64,000 nt of DNA from assembly GCF_012641435.1 (NCBI RefSeq), contig NZ_JABAIJ010000004.1, positions 1 through 64,000 of the forward strand. Direction: 5' to 3'. Made by a program: the position numbers and the translations under genes. Source of the stretch: Rhizobium sp. P38BS-XIX. GTDB lineage: Bacteria > Pseudomonadota > Alphaproteobacteria > Rhizobiales > Rhizobiaceae. Positions 1 through 8,162 of this stretch are shown one piece after another; the stretch's first letter is position 1, and every line of letters begins with the position of its first letter. Under the pieces are notes generated by a model. It did no database searches and was not told where the DNA came from. It saw only the letters and a program-made list of their open reading frames with translations.

Positions 1-2527
1 AGCTGTCGGTTGCGCTGACGGTGAAGTTGAAGGTGCCGGCCGATGTCGGCGTGCCGGAAAGCAAGCCGCCGGACGACAAGGTCAGGCCCTGTGGCAGGGC
101 GCCCGCCGTCACGGCATAGCTGTAGGGGCTGGTGCCGCCAGAGGCGGTGAGCGGCTGGCTATAGGCCACGTTCAGCGCCGCACCCGGCAACGTCGATGGC
201 GTCACCGAAAGCGTCGGGGCGGCAATCGTCAGCGTGTAGGGGCGCGATGCCGTGTAAGGCGCACCGGTTCCCGTCGAACTGTCTGTCGCGGTGATGGTGA
301 AGTTGAAGTTGCCGCCCGCCGTCGGCGTGCCGGCAATCTCGCCCGTCGAGGTGTTGAGTGTCAATCCCGCCGGCAGCGCGCCTGCCGAAACCGCATAGCT
401 GTAGGGCGTGCTGCCGCCAGAGGCCGTCACCGTCTCGTTGTAGAGTGCAGCAATTGTGCCGCTTGGCAGCGTCGGCGGGGAAATCGACATGGTCGGCGCT
501 GCGACGTTCAAGCTATAGGCGATGGAGACGGTAAAGGGTGCGCCTGTGCCTATGGAGCTGTCCGTCGCCGTGATGGTGAAGTTGAAGACGCCGCCTGCGG
601 TCGGCGAGCCGATGATGGCGCCCGTCGATGCGTTGAGGCTGAGACCCGCCGGCAGAGAACCGGCCGTCACCGCATAACTATAGGGCGACGTGCCGCCGGA
701 AGCGGTGACGGTGGCATTGTAGGAGGCCGCAATCGCCGCGGCAGGCAGGGATGCCGGACCGATCGAAAGCGTCGGCGCATTGATGGTAACGCTGACGGTC
801 GCAGCCGCAGACGTGCCGTCAATGTTGCTTGCGGTATAGGTGAAGCTATCGGACCCGACATAGCCCGGGTTCGGCGTATAGGCGATCGCAGTACCCGAGG
901 CGATCGCTGTACCATGGCTGGGCGCTGTTGCGATCGCAACCGCGGTCGCCGTTCCGCCTGTCAGATTGAGCGTGACCGGATTGGCTGAGGAGTTGGCTGC
1001 AACTGCAGCTGTTGTATTCCCAGCGACCGGTGGATTGGCCGTTGTCACCAGACTATAGGCCTTGGACTGGGTATAAGGCCCCGTTCCGGTCGAGCTGTCG
1101 GTGGCGGTGACCGTGAAGTTTGTGGTAGCGGCACCCGTCGGTGTGCCGGATAGCAGGCCGCTTGGCGACAGGGTCAGACCTGCGGGAAGAGAACCGGTCG
1201 TTACGGCAAAGCTATAGGGGCTGATGCCGCCGGACGCCGTCAGCGTCTCGCTGTAGGCATGATTGATCGGCGCGTCCGCCAATGTCGCAGGCGCAATCGT
1301 GATCGTCGGCGCACTGGTCGTGATGCTGTAAGCGTTGGATGTCGTAAAGGGTGCGCCGGTTCCAGTCGAGCTGTCCGCCGCGGTAATCGTGAAGTTGAAG
1401 GTGCCGCCGGCCGTCGGCGTGCCCGTAATCCCGCCGGTCGAGCTGTTGAGGCTGAGCCCGACCGGAAGCGCACCTGCCGTCAGCGAATAGCTGTACGGAC
1501 TGGTGCCCCCGGAGGCCGACACCGTCTGGCTGTAGGCAGACCCGACCGTGCCACCCGGAAGCGCGCCCGCCGACGGGCTCAGCACGATCACCGGAGAGCC
1601 AACCGTAATCGTTATGGGGGCCGGGGCCGAGCTGAAAGGACCACTGCCTGTCGAGCTGTCGGTTGCTTTGACCGATATCGGGAAGGTACCGGCCGCCGTG
1701 GCTGTGCCGCTGATCGTGCCGTTCGAGGCAAGCGAAAGGCCAGCCGGAAGCGTCCCGCTGGTGATCGTATAGGTGTAAGGCGCAGCGCCGCCGCTCGCGC
1801 TCGCGATAGATTGGCTATACGCCGCGCCGACCGTCGCGGCTGCGGGAGCGGCCGGAGAATAGGTAATCGTCGGAGCGGAAGCCGTTACGGTGAGCGTCGC
1901 AGCCGAGGACTCAACGGCAACACCATCGCTCCCTTTCACAATGGCGCGAACACGCAATCCATTCATATCCGCATCAGTCGGGATGGATACGGTCGCGCTG
2001 TTTATACCGGTAGCGCCTGGAAAATCGGCTGTCGATACAGGGCTCCAAGCGGGCTCTTCGTAAGTATACTGCCAAACGTAGCTTGTCGCGCCCGTGGCGC
2101 CCACGCTGAATGTCGCGTTTTGACCTGCGTTGACAGACACATTCCCAGGCTGAGTGGTTATCGACGCCCTACCAGAGCCACCGGTAATCGTAATATTGAA
2201 TGTGATAATCGTGCTAGCGTCATCATCCTGCAGAGCGAAAGTGTCCGATGACGCGCCGTCACCGCTATTGCGATATATAACTTTAGGATCCTGAGAAAAA
2301 TCCAACGTTCCATGCGATGGCGCCGTGATCGGTGGCGTCTCAAAGCCGATCACGGAACAACTGAAAGTAACAAATCCGCTCTGAGCAACAGTCGCAGTCT
2401 GTGAAGATGAGCAAGCCGCAAAGGCATTACTTTCACCGCCAAAGAACATCCCCAACAACAACATGAGGAAAATAAGGCTGGATGCTTTTATGCATTGCAG
2501 CTTTGATAGAACGACGTTTTGCAACAC
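1..2527 (-). CDS. Giant secreted Ig-like (He_PIG) repeat protein, N-terminal part
   Basis: The minus frame is open from here to the window edge, so only about 840 N-terminal residues are seen. A hydrophobic signal peptide (SSLIFLMLLLGMFFGG, then an AFA-type cleavage site) precedes an Ig-like region. Six roughly 95-residue repeats follow, each with the hallmarks ASGG.(S)PYSY, LPAGL.L, G.ISGTPT.AGTF.F and TATDSSTGTG, typical of putative-Ig (He_PIG) domains. One different domain with SDSFTYTASN sits between repeats three and four. The start is uncertain: GTG at 2527 gives a signal peptide with lysines, while ATG at 2464 would leave no basic n-region. Such proteins are usually surface or secreted adhesins, in rhizobia often ending in an autotransporter barrel. 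That C-terminus is not visible here. Confidence 0.8.
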   Translation of the reverse strand, partial: MLQNVVLSKLQCIKASSLIFLMLLLGMFFGGESNAFAACSSSQTATVAQSGFVTFSCSVIGFETPPITAPSHGTLDFSQDPKVIYRNSGDGASSDTFALQDDDASTIITFNITITGGSGRASITTQPGNVSVNAGQNATFSVGATGATSYVWQYTYEEPAWSPVSTADFPGATGINSATVSIPTDADMNGLRVRAIVKGSDGVAVESSAATLTVTASAPTITYSPAAPAAATVGAAYSQSIASASGGAAPYTYTITSGTLPAGLSLASNGTISGTATAAGTFPISVKATDSSTGSGPFSSAPAPITITVGSPVIVLSPSAGALPGGTVGSAYSQTVSASGGTSPYSYSLTAGALPVGLSLNSSTGGITGTPTAGGTFNFTITAADSSTGTGAPFTTSNAYSITTSAPTITIAPATLADAPINHAYSETLTASGGISPYSFAVTTGSLPAGLTLSPSGLLSGTPTGAATTNFTVTATDSSTGTGPYTQSKAYSLVTTANPPVAGNTTAAVAANSSANPVTLNLTGGTATAVAIATAPSHGTAIASGTAIAYTPNPGYVGSDSFTYTASNIDGTSAAATVSVTINAPTLSIGPASLPAAAIAASYNATVTASGGTSPYSYAVTAGSLPAGLSLNASTGAIIGSPTAGGVFNFTITATDSSIGTGAPFTVSIAYSLNVAAPTMSISPPTLPSGTIAALYNETVTASGGSTPYSYAVSAGALPAGLTLNTSTGEIAGTPTAGGNFNFTITATDSSTGTGAPYTASRPYTLTIAAPTLSVTPSTLPGAALNVAYSQPLTASGGTSPYSYAVTAGALPQGLTLSSGGLLSGTPTSAGTFNFTVSATDS

Positions 2528-2838
2528 TTAAAAGCCCTAGCCTATTCCCTCGCCGAGCTCGAATCGGTTGCAAGATCATAGCCGTTTTCAATAGGGGCTT
2601 GTTTTATACAACTCAGAGTCGATCTTTTCTATTTTTGAGTACTATTATTCGACCGCTCATCGCAATTCCCGCCCACACTAAAACTTCAAAATTGTCTGCG
2701 GATAAATATCAATTCAATCAAATGTTGTGAATTTGCAACAAGCTCCCATTGCTCATTCCAGATCGAAGCCAGAAGTGTGATGCGATGCACGTTAATGTCG
2801 GATCGGACAAATCTGAAAGATAGTTGTCGGGAGATAGC
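2528..2838. other. AT-rich intergenic, probable promoter region
   Basis: No convincing gene is seen in these 311 bases. The stretch is more AT-rich than its surroundings and lies upstream of the minus-strand repeat protein, so it probably holds that gene's promoter. A short inverted repeat, TGTTG and CAACA around eight bases, lies at 2723-2740. An 82-residue plus-strand frame here has no protein-like character. Confidence 0.4.
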
Positions 2839-3000
2839 TTAGTGCTCGATATATTCTTGGGCTGTCGCGATAAATCTCGCGATTTCGTCCGGTAGAATCA
2901 CCACCATCCCGTCTTCAATAAGGGTTCTTGGCTGCAATCGGGACGCCTTTGCAAGTATCAGATGATTGGCTTGCTGATTCTCCGAGGTAATCATCGGCAT
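2839..3000 (-). CDS. Small hypothetical protein (53 aa)
   Basis: A 53-residue frame begins at ATG 3000 (MPMITSENQQANHLILAKAS) and ends with TAA at 2839. It contains the plausible segment VVILPDEIARFIATAQEY. No family is recognised, and an in-frame stop lies a few codons upstream. It sits downstream of a broken SnoaL-like gene on the same strand, so it may itself be a fragment. Codon use looks rhizobial, but the length alone does not prove that it is expressed. Confidence 0.35.
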   Translation of the reverse strand: MPMITSENQQANHLILAKASRLQPRTLIEDGMVVILPDEIARFIATAQEYIEH

Positions 3001-3040
3001 CGAACGTGTGCCCCTACATCAGGCAAGTTTCCCGAAATTC

Positions 3041-3409
3041 TCAAGCTGCTCCCAACTGGACGATACCGCAGACGCCAGCAACTGAATTTGACAGCCAAGC
3101 CGCCTTGTCGACATCGACGATGACGCGGACGATCTGGCTTCTTGAGTTCGGATCGTCCTTCTTCAGAGAGCCGATGAACTTGTGCAAGCTCCCCGGACCG
3201 CCTGGGAAGACTGGATTGTGCTGGATACAGGTGCCGAGGTATTTTGACGCTGCGTCAAAATCCTTCTCGTTGAGAGCGTTATGGTAAAAGGCGAGGACGA
3301 TTTCCCTGTTTCTCAACTCTTCCGGCGAATATGCGTGTTCCGCAAGGACTGGTGCCGGAGCAAGAAGCGACGGGAAAACTGCAGGCATCTAGAGTGATTT
3401 CAGTATCAT
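3041..3409 (-). pseudogene. SnoaL/NTF2-like exported protein, broken
   Basis: A good ribosome site (GGAGG at 3416-3420) precedes ATG 3409. Codon seven is TAG (3389-3391), inside what would be the signal peptide. Reading resumes at ATG 3388 with a hydrophobic segment ending PVLAEHA. The body matches the N-terminal half of SnoaL-like nuclear-transport-factor-2 proteins: NREIVLAFYHNALNEKDFDA, then YLGTCIQHNP and GGPGSLHKFI. The expected C-terminal half (the HVH strand and the GK.VEHWD motif) is missing, and the frame runs into unrelated residues. The gene therefore has an amber codon and a truncated end. The function is lost or strongly altered. Confidence 0.7.
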
Positions 3410-3465
3410 AGCGGTCCTCCGCATAGGCGCGATTGCTTGAACGGCGGACTCGCCCCTTTAGAAGG

Positions 3466-3494
3466 GATCAGATGGCGGTCTTTACCATCTGATC
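3466..3494. terminator. Strong stem-loop downstream of the SDR gene
   Basis: Perfect 10-bp arms GATCAGATGG and CCATCTGATC enclose a nine-base loop. The hairpin lies 25 bases beyond the stop of the minus-strand SDR gene and upstream of the broken SnoaL gene. It is therefore most likely a terminator, although no long T run follows on either strand. Confidence 0.55.
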
Positions 3495-3518
3495 AGCCTT
3501 TCATAAGCCGGCGAAGCA

Positions 3519-4268
3519 CTAAGCGGCGAGTTTACCGCCGTCGATGGCGAGCGACGTGCCCGTTATGAAGGCGGCCTGGGGCGACGCCAGGAAGAGGATT
3601 GCAGCCGCGACCTCTTCCGACTGACCGACGCGACGCATCGGCGCGTAGGTTTTCATGTACTCCATACGCTCCTTGGCCCCACCTGTAACTCTGTCAAGGA
3701 AGCCAGTGTCGATCGGACCCGGCGCGACTGCATTGACGCGAATGCCTGTCGTGGCCACCTCGAGTGCGGCGGATTTCGTCAGGCCTTCAACAGCGTGCTT
3801 GCTTGCGACGTAGACCGAACCATTGGCGGTGCCAATATTTCCAAGCACGGAAGAGACGTTGATGATACTTCCCGATCCCTGCTGCTGCATGACACGCAGT
3901 TCGTGCTTCATGCTCAACAACGTTCCTAGCACGTTGGTATCGAACGTTGCCGCATAGCTTTCTTCCGTTTGTATGGTAATCGGGCCGAAAGTACCCTCCG
4001 TGCCGGCATTGTTGACCGCAACGTCCAGGCGGCCGAAACGGGCCACCGTCTGGTCAATGAGGGATCTCACCTCTTCATCGCGACGCACATCGGCTCGGAT
4101 ATATTCGGCCTCAGCGCCAAGACTTCGAAGTTCGTTGGCAAGTTCGAGACCGACATCATCCCTTCGCCCCGAAACCACAACTGCCGCACCATGGCGGGCA
4201 AAGGCGCGGGAAGTTTCACGGCCTATGCCTGTGAGCGCGCCGGTAATCAAAACAACTGGAACTGTCAT
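3519..4268 (-). CDS. SDR-family NAD(P)-dependent oxidoreductase
   Basis: This is a complete 249-residue classical short-chain dehydrogenase. It has the cofactor loop TGALTGIG near residue 9, NNAG near residue 90, a catalytic serine in INVSS near residue 137 and YVASK as the Tyr-Lys pair near residue 155. The PGPID segment and the C-terminal AIDGG match typical glucose-1-dehydrogenase/FabG-like enzymes. The SGRR after beta-2 suggests NADP preference. The substrate cannot be told. It is transcribed divergently from a TetR regulator, with two operator-like palindromes between them, so it is probably repressed by that regulator and induced by a small molecule the enzyme processes. Confidence 0.9.
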   Translation of the reverse strand: MTVPVVLITGALTGIGRETSRAFARHGAAVVVSGRRDDVGLELANELRSLGAEAEYIRADVRRDEEVRSLIDQTVARFGRLDVAVNNAGTEGTFGPITIQTEESYAATFDTNVLGTLLSMKHELRVMQQQGSGSIINVSSVLGNIGTANGSVYVASKHAVEGLTKSAALEVATTGIRVNAVAPGPIDTGFLDRVTGGAKERMEYMKTYAPMRRVGQSEEVAAAILFLASPQAAFITGTSLAIDGGKLAA

Positions 4269-4323
4269 GAGATCATTCCTTGAGCAAGGTTAAGGCTGCA
4301 AACTGCGCAGCCAGATTATAAGT

Positions 4324-4334
4324 TAAGTGACTTA
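4324..4334. promoter_or_regulatory. TetR operator copy 1
   Basis: TAAGTGACTTA is an exact palindrome about a central G, in the divergent promoter region between the SDR and tetR genes. Its centre lies 44 bp, about four helical turns, from a second near-identical copy. That spacing suits cooperative binding by two dimers of the neighbouring TetR protein. Confidence 0.7.
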
Positions 4335-4367
4335 CTACACATAATTTGGAATTTTTCGATGTCAAGC

Positions 4368-4378
4368 TGAGTGACTTA
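4368..4378. promoter_or_regulatory. TetR operator copy 2
   Basis: TGAGTGACTTA differs from copy 1 at one position, and both copies are followed by C. It lies about 75 bp before the tetR start, so binding could repress both tetR and the divergent SDR gene. Confidence 0.65.
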
Positions 4379-4452
4379 CCAAATGTTGCGAGGTATAAGC
4401 ACGACATCAGCGCCAAAGGACTGGGCGTGCGAGGATTGCTTGAGGCTTGACC

Positions 4453-5064
4453 ATGGACGGCGGTTACCACCAGAGAATCAAAGAAGAAAAGCGCATGGCG
4501 GTAATCCGTGCCGCGATGGAGCTTTTTCTCGAACAGGGTTACGAACGAACGTCTTTGCAGCAGATCGGAAAGCTCGCTGACGTATCCACCGCGACATTGT
4601 TCAAGCGGTTTCCAACGAAAGCCACCCTTTTCGAAGCAATGGTCGAGGATTTCTGGGCGATCCCGCCGGCCTGCCCGGGAAGGGCATTGAGCGAGAACCC
4701 CTCCGTTGGCCTGCGCTTCATGGGTGTGAGCTATGCAAAGCTTTTGCGCACTCCCGACATGCAGGCGATCTATCGTCTGATTATTTCCGAATCGCCGCGA
4801 TTTCCAAATCTCGGACTTACCGTTTTCGAAAAGGCGAAGGGTCCATTTCTAAAGCGCCTGGAAGAATACCTTCGCCTTCAAGCCGATGCCGGAAGATTAA
4901 AGATCGAAGACGTCGAAATCGCTTCGAACCAGTTCCTGGCACTTATAACCGGACAAACATTTTGGCCCGAATTGATCGCGGCCGGATGCGGCGGAAGCGA
5001 TATCGATGTAGAGCGAGTCGTTGACGGCGCCGTCGACCTACTACTTGCGAAATATGCGGTCTGA
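4453..5064 (+). CDS. TetR/AcrR-family transcriptional regulator
   Basis: A 203-residue one-component repressor. The N-terminal helix-turn-helix reads AAMELFLEQGYERTSLQQIG followed by ADVSTATLFKRFPTKATLF, the standard TetR signature. The remainder is a variable ligand-binding and dimerisation domain. ATG 4453 is preferred because TGAGG lies seven bases upstream, although an in-frame TTG occurs two codons earlier. It is divergent from an SDR gene, and the paired palindromes between them are its likely operators. The inducer is unknown. Confidence 0.88.
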   Translation: MDGGYHQRIKEEKRMAVIRAAMELFLEQGYERTSLQQIGKLADVSTATLFKRFPTKATLFEAMVEDFWAIPPACPGRALSENPSVGLRFMGVSYAKLLRTPDMQAIYRLIISESPRFPNLGLTVFEKAKGPFLKRLEEYLRLQADAGRLKIEDVEIASNQFLALITGQTFWPELIAAGCGGSDIDVERVVDGAVDLLLAKYAV

Positions 5065-5148
5065 AATAAAAAGCGCCCATCGGCTTTAGCAATTCCTGCC
5101 GCGGCGCCGAATTCATCCAGAGGCGGCGAGCCAGCACTATCCGCATAA

Positions 5149-5452
5149 TGATTGTTTGCATTTAATCGCAAGACTCCGCATCCAATAATTTCAACAAGAT
5201 AGGGCGGCACCTAAATTGAGATCGGGCCCCTAATCTGAGATCCTGGGTTCGATTTTGGCACCTAATGTGAGATTCGTGGCCGTAGAAAAGATGACCATCT
5301 ACGGCCAAGATTCAGCTGAAAATACCTAATGTCATAAAAGTTATTTCCGAATCCGGGAGCGTCAAGCGTCGAAAATCGCACCGAAGAATCTCAAATTAAA
5401 TGCCATGACCGGCCGGAACGGGCACATTCTTACAATTAAATGCCAAACGACA
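5149..5452. mobile_element. IS21-like remnant or MITE, about 300 bp
   Basis: The two ends are imperfect inverted repeats. The left end begins TGATTGTTTGCATTTAATCG (5149-5168). The right end, read inward, begins TGTCGTTTGGCATTTAATTG (5452-5433). Internal subterminal repeats of the type CACCTAA-NN-TGAGAT occur at about 5208, 5228 and 5259, with inverted copies (TCTCAAATTAAATGCC) near 5389. Tandem subterminal repeats and TG/CA tips are characteristic of IS21-family ends. No transposase frame fits, so this is a non-autonomous derivative. Its right end cuts the antibiotic-monooxygenase fragment after about 30 codons. No clear target duplication was found. Confidence 0.6.
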
Positions 5453-5543
5453 GCAGACTAAGAGTACTCATCAGGAACGCGGCGGCATCTTTCTCCATGC
5501 CAGCCTTTGCCTTCAGTTGAAGGTAAATCGCGACTTTCGTCAT
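5453..5543 (-). pseudogene. Antibiotic biosynthesis monooxygenase (ABM) fragment
   Basis: From ATG 5543 about 30 codons read MTKVAIYLQLKAKAGMEKDA and then AAFLMSTLSL. This is the first strand and helix of the ABM/YgiN-type dimeric alpha-beta barrel fold. Reading then enters the IS-like element and stops. The continuation was not found on the other side of the element. Intact proteins of this family are about 95-105 residues and often act on quinones or as heme-free monooxygenases. An ATTCC-N5-GGAAT box at 5674-5688 still lies upstream, implying past control by the adjacent LysR. Confidence 0.6.
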
Positions 5544-5673
5544 GTCTTTCTGCTGGCTGTTGAAGGCGTAATGTCCGCTTTGAGGTCCTTGAGACCGAGC
5601 CTGAAGAGGCATTGCTGCAGCAAAATGTAGCTGACAGAGACTTACAGGTAAGGCCGATAATGGAATAGCGTTC

Positions 5674-5688
5674 ATTCCGGTCCGGAAT
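5674..5688. promoter_or_regulatory. LysR box copy A (ATTCC-N5-GGAAT)
   Basis: ATTCC, GGTCC, GGAAT forms a T-N11-A-type LysR palindrome about 130 bp upstream of the truncated ABM gene. Two further copies of the same ATTCC-N5-GGAAT pattern occur at the lysR start and upstream of the second SDR gene. Confidence 0.6.
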
Positions 5689-5779
5689 ATGGTTGCGACT
5701 GGAAGACCAAAATCAGTAGGGCATCAGTCGTATCGGAACACCTAGGCAAGATATGCCTTGAGCCTAAGCTGCTTGGCCG

Positions 5780-6697
5780 TCAGTCGACCGTCAAGTCGCT
5801 TCCGTTACTGAATTTGGAAGCCAACTCCTGTTTGATAAAGCTGGCAAAGGCTCTTGCCTTGCTGCTTACCGTGCGTCCGCTTGGAAAGGCCGCCCAAAGA
5901 TCGACGGGCGGAAGATCCCAATCTTCCAGGAGACGTCGAACCCTGCCCGAGGCGAGTTCGGGAGCAAACATCCATTCGGAGGCAACGGCCAGTCCCATCC
6001 CCGCAAAGACAGCCTCCCGTACACCCTCGGCTGCGTTCATCCTAATACGTCCCTTGATCGTCACAGCGCTTTGAACCGAACCTCGGCTGAAATTCCAAAC
6101 CGTGCCACCGCTGCGTAGATCGTAAACGACAGCGTGATGTGCGGCGAGGTCCGCAGGAGACGCGGGCTCTCCGGAGGTTTCGATATAGCGCGGCGAAGCC
6201 ACGACCACCCGTGGACTTTTGCCGATCTTTCGGGCGGTGAGCGACGAATCCTGCAGATCGCCCATCCGTAACGCGACGTCGATGCCCGCTTCCACAAGAT
6301 CGACATTTTGGTCATCCATGAACACTTCGATATCGAGATCGGGATGCATCGCCAGGAATTTGGGCAGCAGCGGCACGACGTGGAGCCTTGCGAATGTTAC
6401 CGCCCCGCTGATACGCAACCGGCCACTCAGAGCAGCGCCCGAACCCCGTGCCTTTGCTTCGGCCTCATCGGCCTGTTCGACAGCGCGCCTTGCATGCTCA
6501 TAGAAATTCTCACCGGCCTCCGTCGGCGTCAGACCCTGTGTCGTCCGCAACAGCAGCTTGGTGCCCACCCGCTCCTCCAGTTGAGCGATCATCTTTGAAA
6601 CGGCCGGCTGCCCGATGCGCAGCAGCCGCGCGGCACCCGTGAATGATCCGGTATCAACGACACGCACAAATGCGTCCATGGCGGCAAGTCGGTTCAT
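5780..6697 (-). CDS. LysR-family transcriptional regulator
   Basis: A 305-residue LysR protein. The N-terminal winged helix-turn-helix spans residues 1-60 (MDAFVRVVDTGSFTGAARLL, QPAVSKMIAQLE), followed by the linker helix and a periplasmic-binding-type effector domain from about residue 90. It belongs to the broad CrgA/DmlR-like group that often controls divergent oxidoreductases. It is divergent from a glutathione S-transferase gene. Its own start codon and ribosome site lie in a perfect palindrome, so autoregulation is likely. Confidence 0.9.
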   Translation of the reverse strand: MNRLAAMDAFVRVVDTGSFTGAARLLRIGQPAVSKMIAQLEERVGTKLLLRTTQGLTPTEAGENFYEHARRAVEQADEAEAKARGSGAALSGRLRISGAVTFARLHVVPLLPKFLAMHPDLDIEVFMDDQNVDLVEAGIDVALRMGDLQDSSLTARKIGKSPRVVVASPRYIETSGEPASPADLAAHHAVVYDLRSGGTVWNFSRGSVQSAVTIKGRIRMNAAEGVREAVFAGMGLAVASEWMFAPELASGRVRRLLEDWDLPPVDLWAAFPSGRTVSSKARAFASFIKQELASKFSNGSDLTVD

Positions 6698-6724
6698 GCG
6701 TCATTCCTCCTTGGAATGACGCAT
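6696..6724. promoter_or_regulatory. 12-bp palindrome over the lysR start; LysR box copy B
   Basis: The arms ATGCGTCATTCC and GGAATGACGCAT are perfect complements around a five-base loop. The inner core ATTCC-N5-GGAAT is the box shared with sites at 5674 and 8008. On the minus strand the loop supplies part of the AAGGAGG ribosome site of lysR, and one arm contains its start codon. It could therefore act as a DNA operator for autorepression, as an RNA hairpin hiding the ribosome site, or as both. Confidence 0.65.
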
Positions 6725-6828
6725 ATGTCTCTATCGTGGCTTTCTTCGTCAAGCGGACATTCGCAAATAACGGTTTCGTACCCGATGCAACAGCGTCCCG
6801 TTACCAACCGTCTGGAGTGGAAGCCACC

Positions 6829-7467
6829 ATGATCGCAGTCTACGCCTTTGCCACGCCCAACAGCGTGCGCGTTCCTATTGTTCTTGAGGAGCTTGGGCTC
6901 GCTTATGAATTGAAACCCGTCAATGTGAGGAACGGCGAGCAGAAACTGCCCGACTATCTCGCCATCAATCCCAACGGAAAAGTCCCGCTCCTGGTCGACA
7001 GCGATGGCCCGGAAGGCAAACCGCTAACAATCAGCGAGTCAGGTGCCATCCTCGTCTACCTTGCCGAAAAGACAGGCAAGCTGCTTCCCAGGGATGGCGC
7101 AGGCCGCGCCCGGGTCTTCGAGCAGATGTTTTTCCATTTGACCGGGATTGGCCCGGCTTTCGGGCAGCTCGGTTTCTTCAAGCACCAGGCCTCCGAGCCG
7201 ATGCCGCTAGCAATCGCGCGCTTCCAAACCGAGTCGGAACGTGTCCTTACTGTCCTCGAAGGTCTGCTTGGTCAGAGAAGGTTCGCGGCCGGCAACGAGT
7301 TCACGATTGCTGACATCGTGCATTTCGGCTGGCTGTGGCGCCGCGACTTTGCCGGCATCGACTTCGACGGACGGCCGAACATCGCGCGCTGGTACGGCGA
7401 GATCGACGGCAGGCCGGCAGTCAAACGTGCAATAGCGAAAGTTATCGCGCTCGTGCCTGCGGCATGA
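6829..7467 (+). CDS. Glutathione S-transferase family protein
   Basis: A 212-residue cytosolic GST. The thioredoxin-like N-terminal domain carries ATPNSVRVPIVLEELGL, NPNGKVPLLVD with its cis-proline, and SESGAILVYLAE, where ES binds the glutathione gamma-glutamyl group. The all-helical C-terminal domain ends with FTIADIVHFGWLWR. This resembles the bacterial YfcG/YghU-like Nu-class group that uses disulfide-bond reductase chemistry. ATG 6829 fits the family start; longer in-frame readings begin inside the regulatory region. The gene is divergent from lysR and presumably under its control. Confidence 0.88.
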   Translation: MIAVYAFATPNSVRVPIVLEELGLAYELKPVNVRNGEQKLPDYLAINPNGKVPLLVDSDGPEGKPLTISESGAILVYLAEKTGKLLPRDGAGRARVFEQMFFHLTGIGPAFGQLGFFKHQASEPMPLAIARFQTESERVLTVLEGLLGQRRFAAGNEFTIADIVHFGWLWRRDFAGIDFDGRPNIARWYGEIDGRPAVKRAIAKVIALVPAA

Positions 7468-7484
7468 CGCGGCAATGCCGGGAG

Positions 7485-7504
7485 ACGGGTCATCGACCCG
7501 TTTT
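7485..7504 (+). terminator. Rho-independent terminator after the GST gene
   Basis: ACGGGTC and GACCCGT form a seven-base-pair stem with a three-base loop, followed by T residues, 17 bases after the GST stop codon. Confidence 0.75.
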
Positions 7505-8007
7505 CCACCCCTCTGGGCGGCACTCGGACATCGGAAAAACGGTGCCTGCTGAGGTGAAGACAAGACGGATCGGGGAAGCTCGCCCCGCTAACAGAGCCGG
7601 CGAAACGCGACGATAAAGCAACCGGCCAGTCCTGACAGACGTGGAATTGCACAAGGCATCGGCTTTGCAAGCTGCGGTGTGACATTCAGCCAAATGAGTG
7701 GCGCAGTTCCGGCTGCCGATCATCCCGCCGCTCCCGGATGTCCTCAGCGCTTACCTTTCAATAGTCTCCGACGGATTTGTGGGTCCTGTCGAGATGGCGA
7801 TCGCTTCGCACATCCGCCCGATGCAGGCCGCCCGGTCGGCGAACAGACTTTTTCATAAAGCCATGGTCCATAGCCTCCACGTTCAGGGGAATGTCAACTC
7901 ATTTGGCATCCACTATAGCTTGGGCTTGCGCGTCGCCCCTCCCCGTCCGGCCGATCTCCCAGCCGATGCCTTGAACCGTGGTCGAAATGGGTTGCGGTGC
8001 ATTCTGC
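7505..8007. other. Gap without a convincing gene
   Basis: About 500 bases with several overlapping short frames on both strands. The longest is a 108-residue plus-strand frame from 7698, but none resembles a known protein or has a clear ribosome site. This may be degraded coding DNA. Confidence 0.4.
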
Positions 8008-8022
8008 ATTCCATATTGGAAT
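8008..8022. promoter_or_regulatory. LysR box copy C (ATTCC-N5-GGAAT)
   Basis: ATTCC, ATATT, GGAAT lies 140 bp upstream of the second SDR gene. It is the third copy of the palindrome found at the lysR start and upstream of the broken ABM gene. This suggests that the SDR gene belongs to the same small regulon. Confidence 0.6.
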
Positions 8023-8162
8023 AACCTTTAGTCGGATTTCGCGGCTACAGCATCTCGGTTGTTGATTTTATCTGATTGCCAGGCGCCCGCCGGGCACCAT
8101 CCCGCTCTAAGGATCAGTGATCGACAAGCGGGATATGACGGATCAGTTCGAAGGATAATTCC

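Noticed and set aside
1259..2251. 330-residue plus-strand open frame rich in arginine
   Set aside because: Antisense to the He_PIG repeats; the composition is an artefact of GC-rich third positions.
7698..8024. 108-residue plus-strand frame
   Set aside because: No recognisable motifs and no ribosome site, and it spans the putative LysR box of the next gene.
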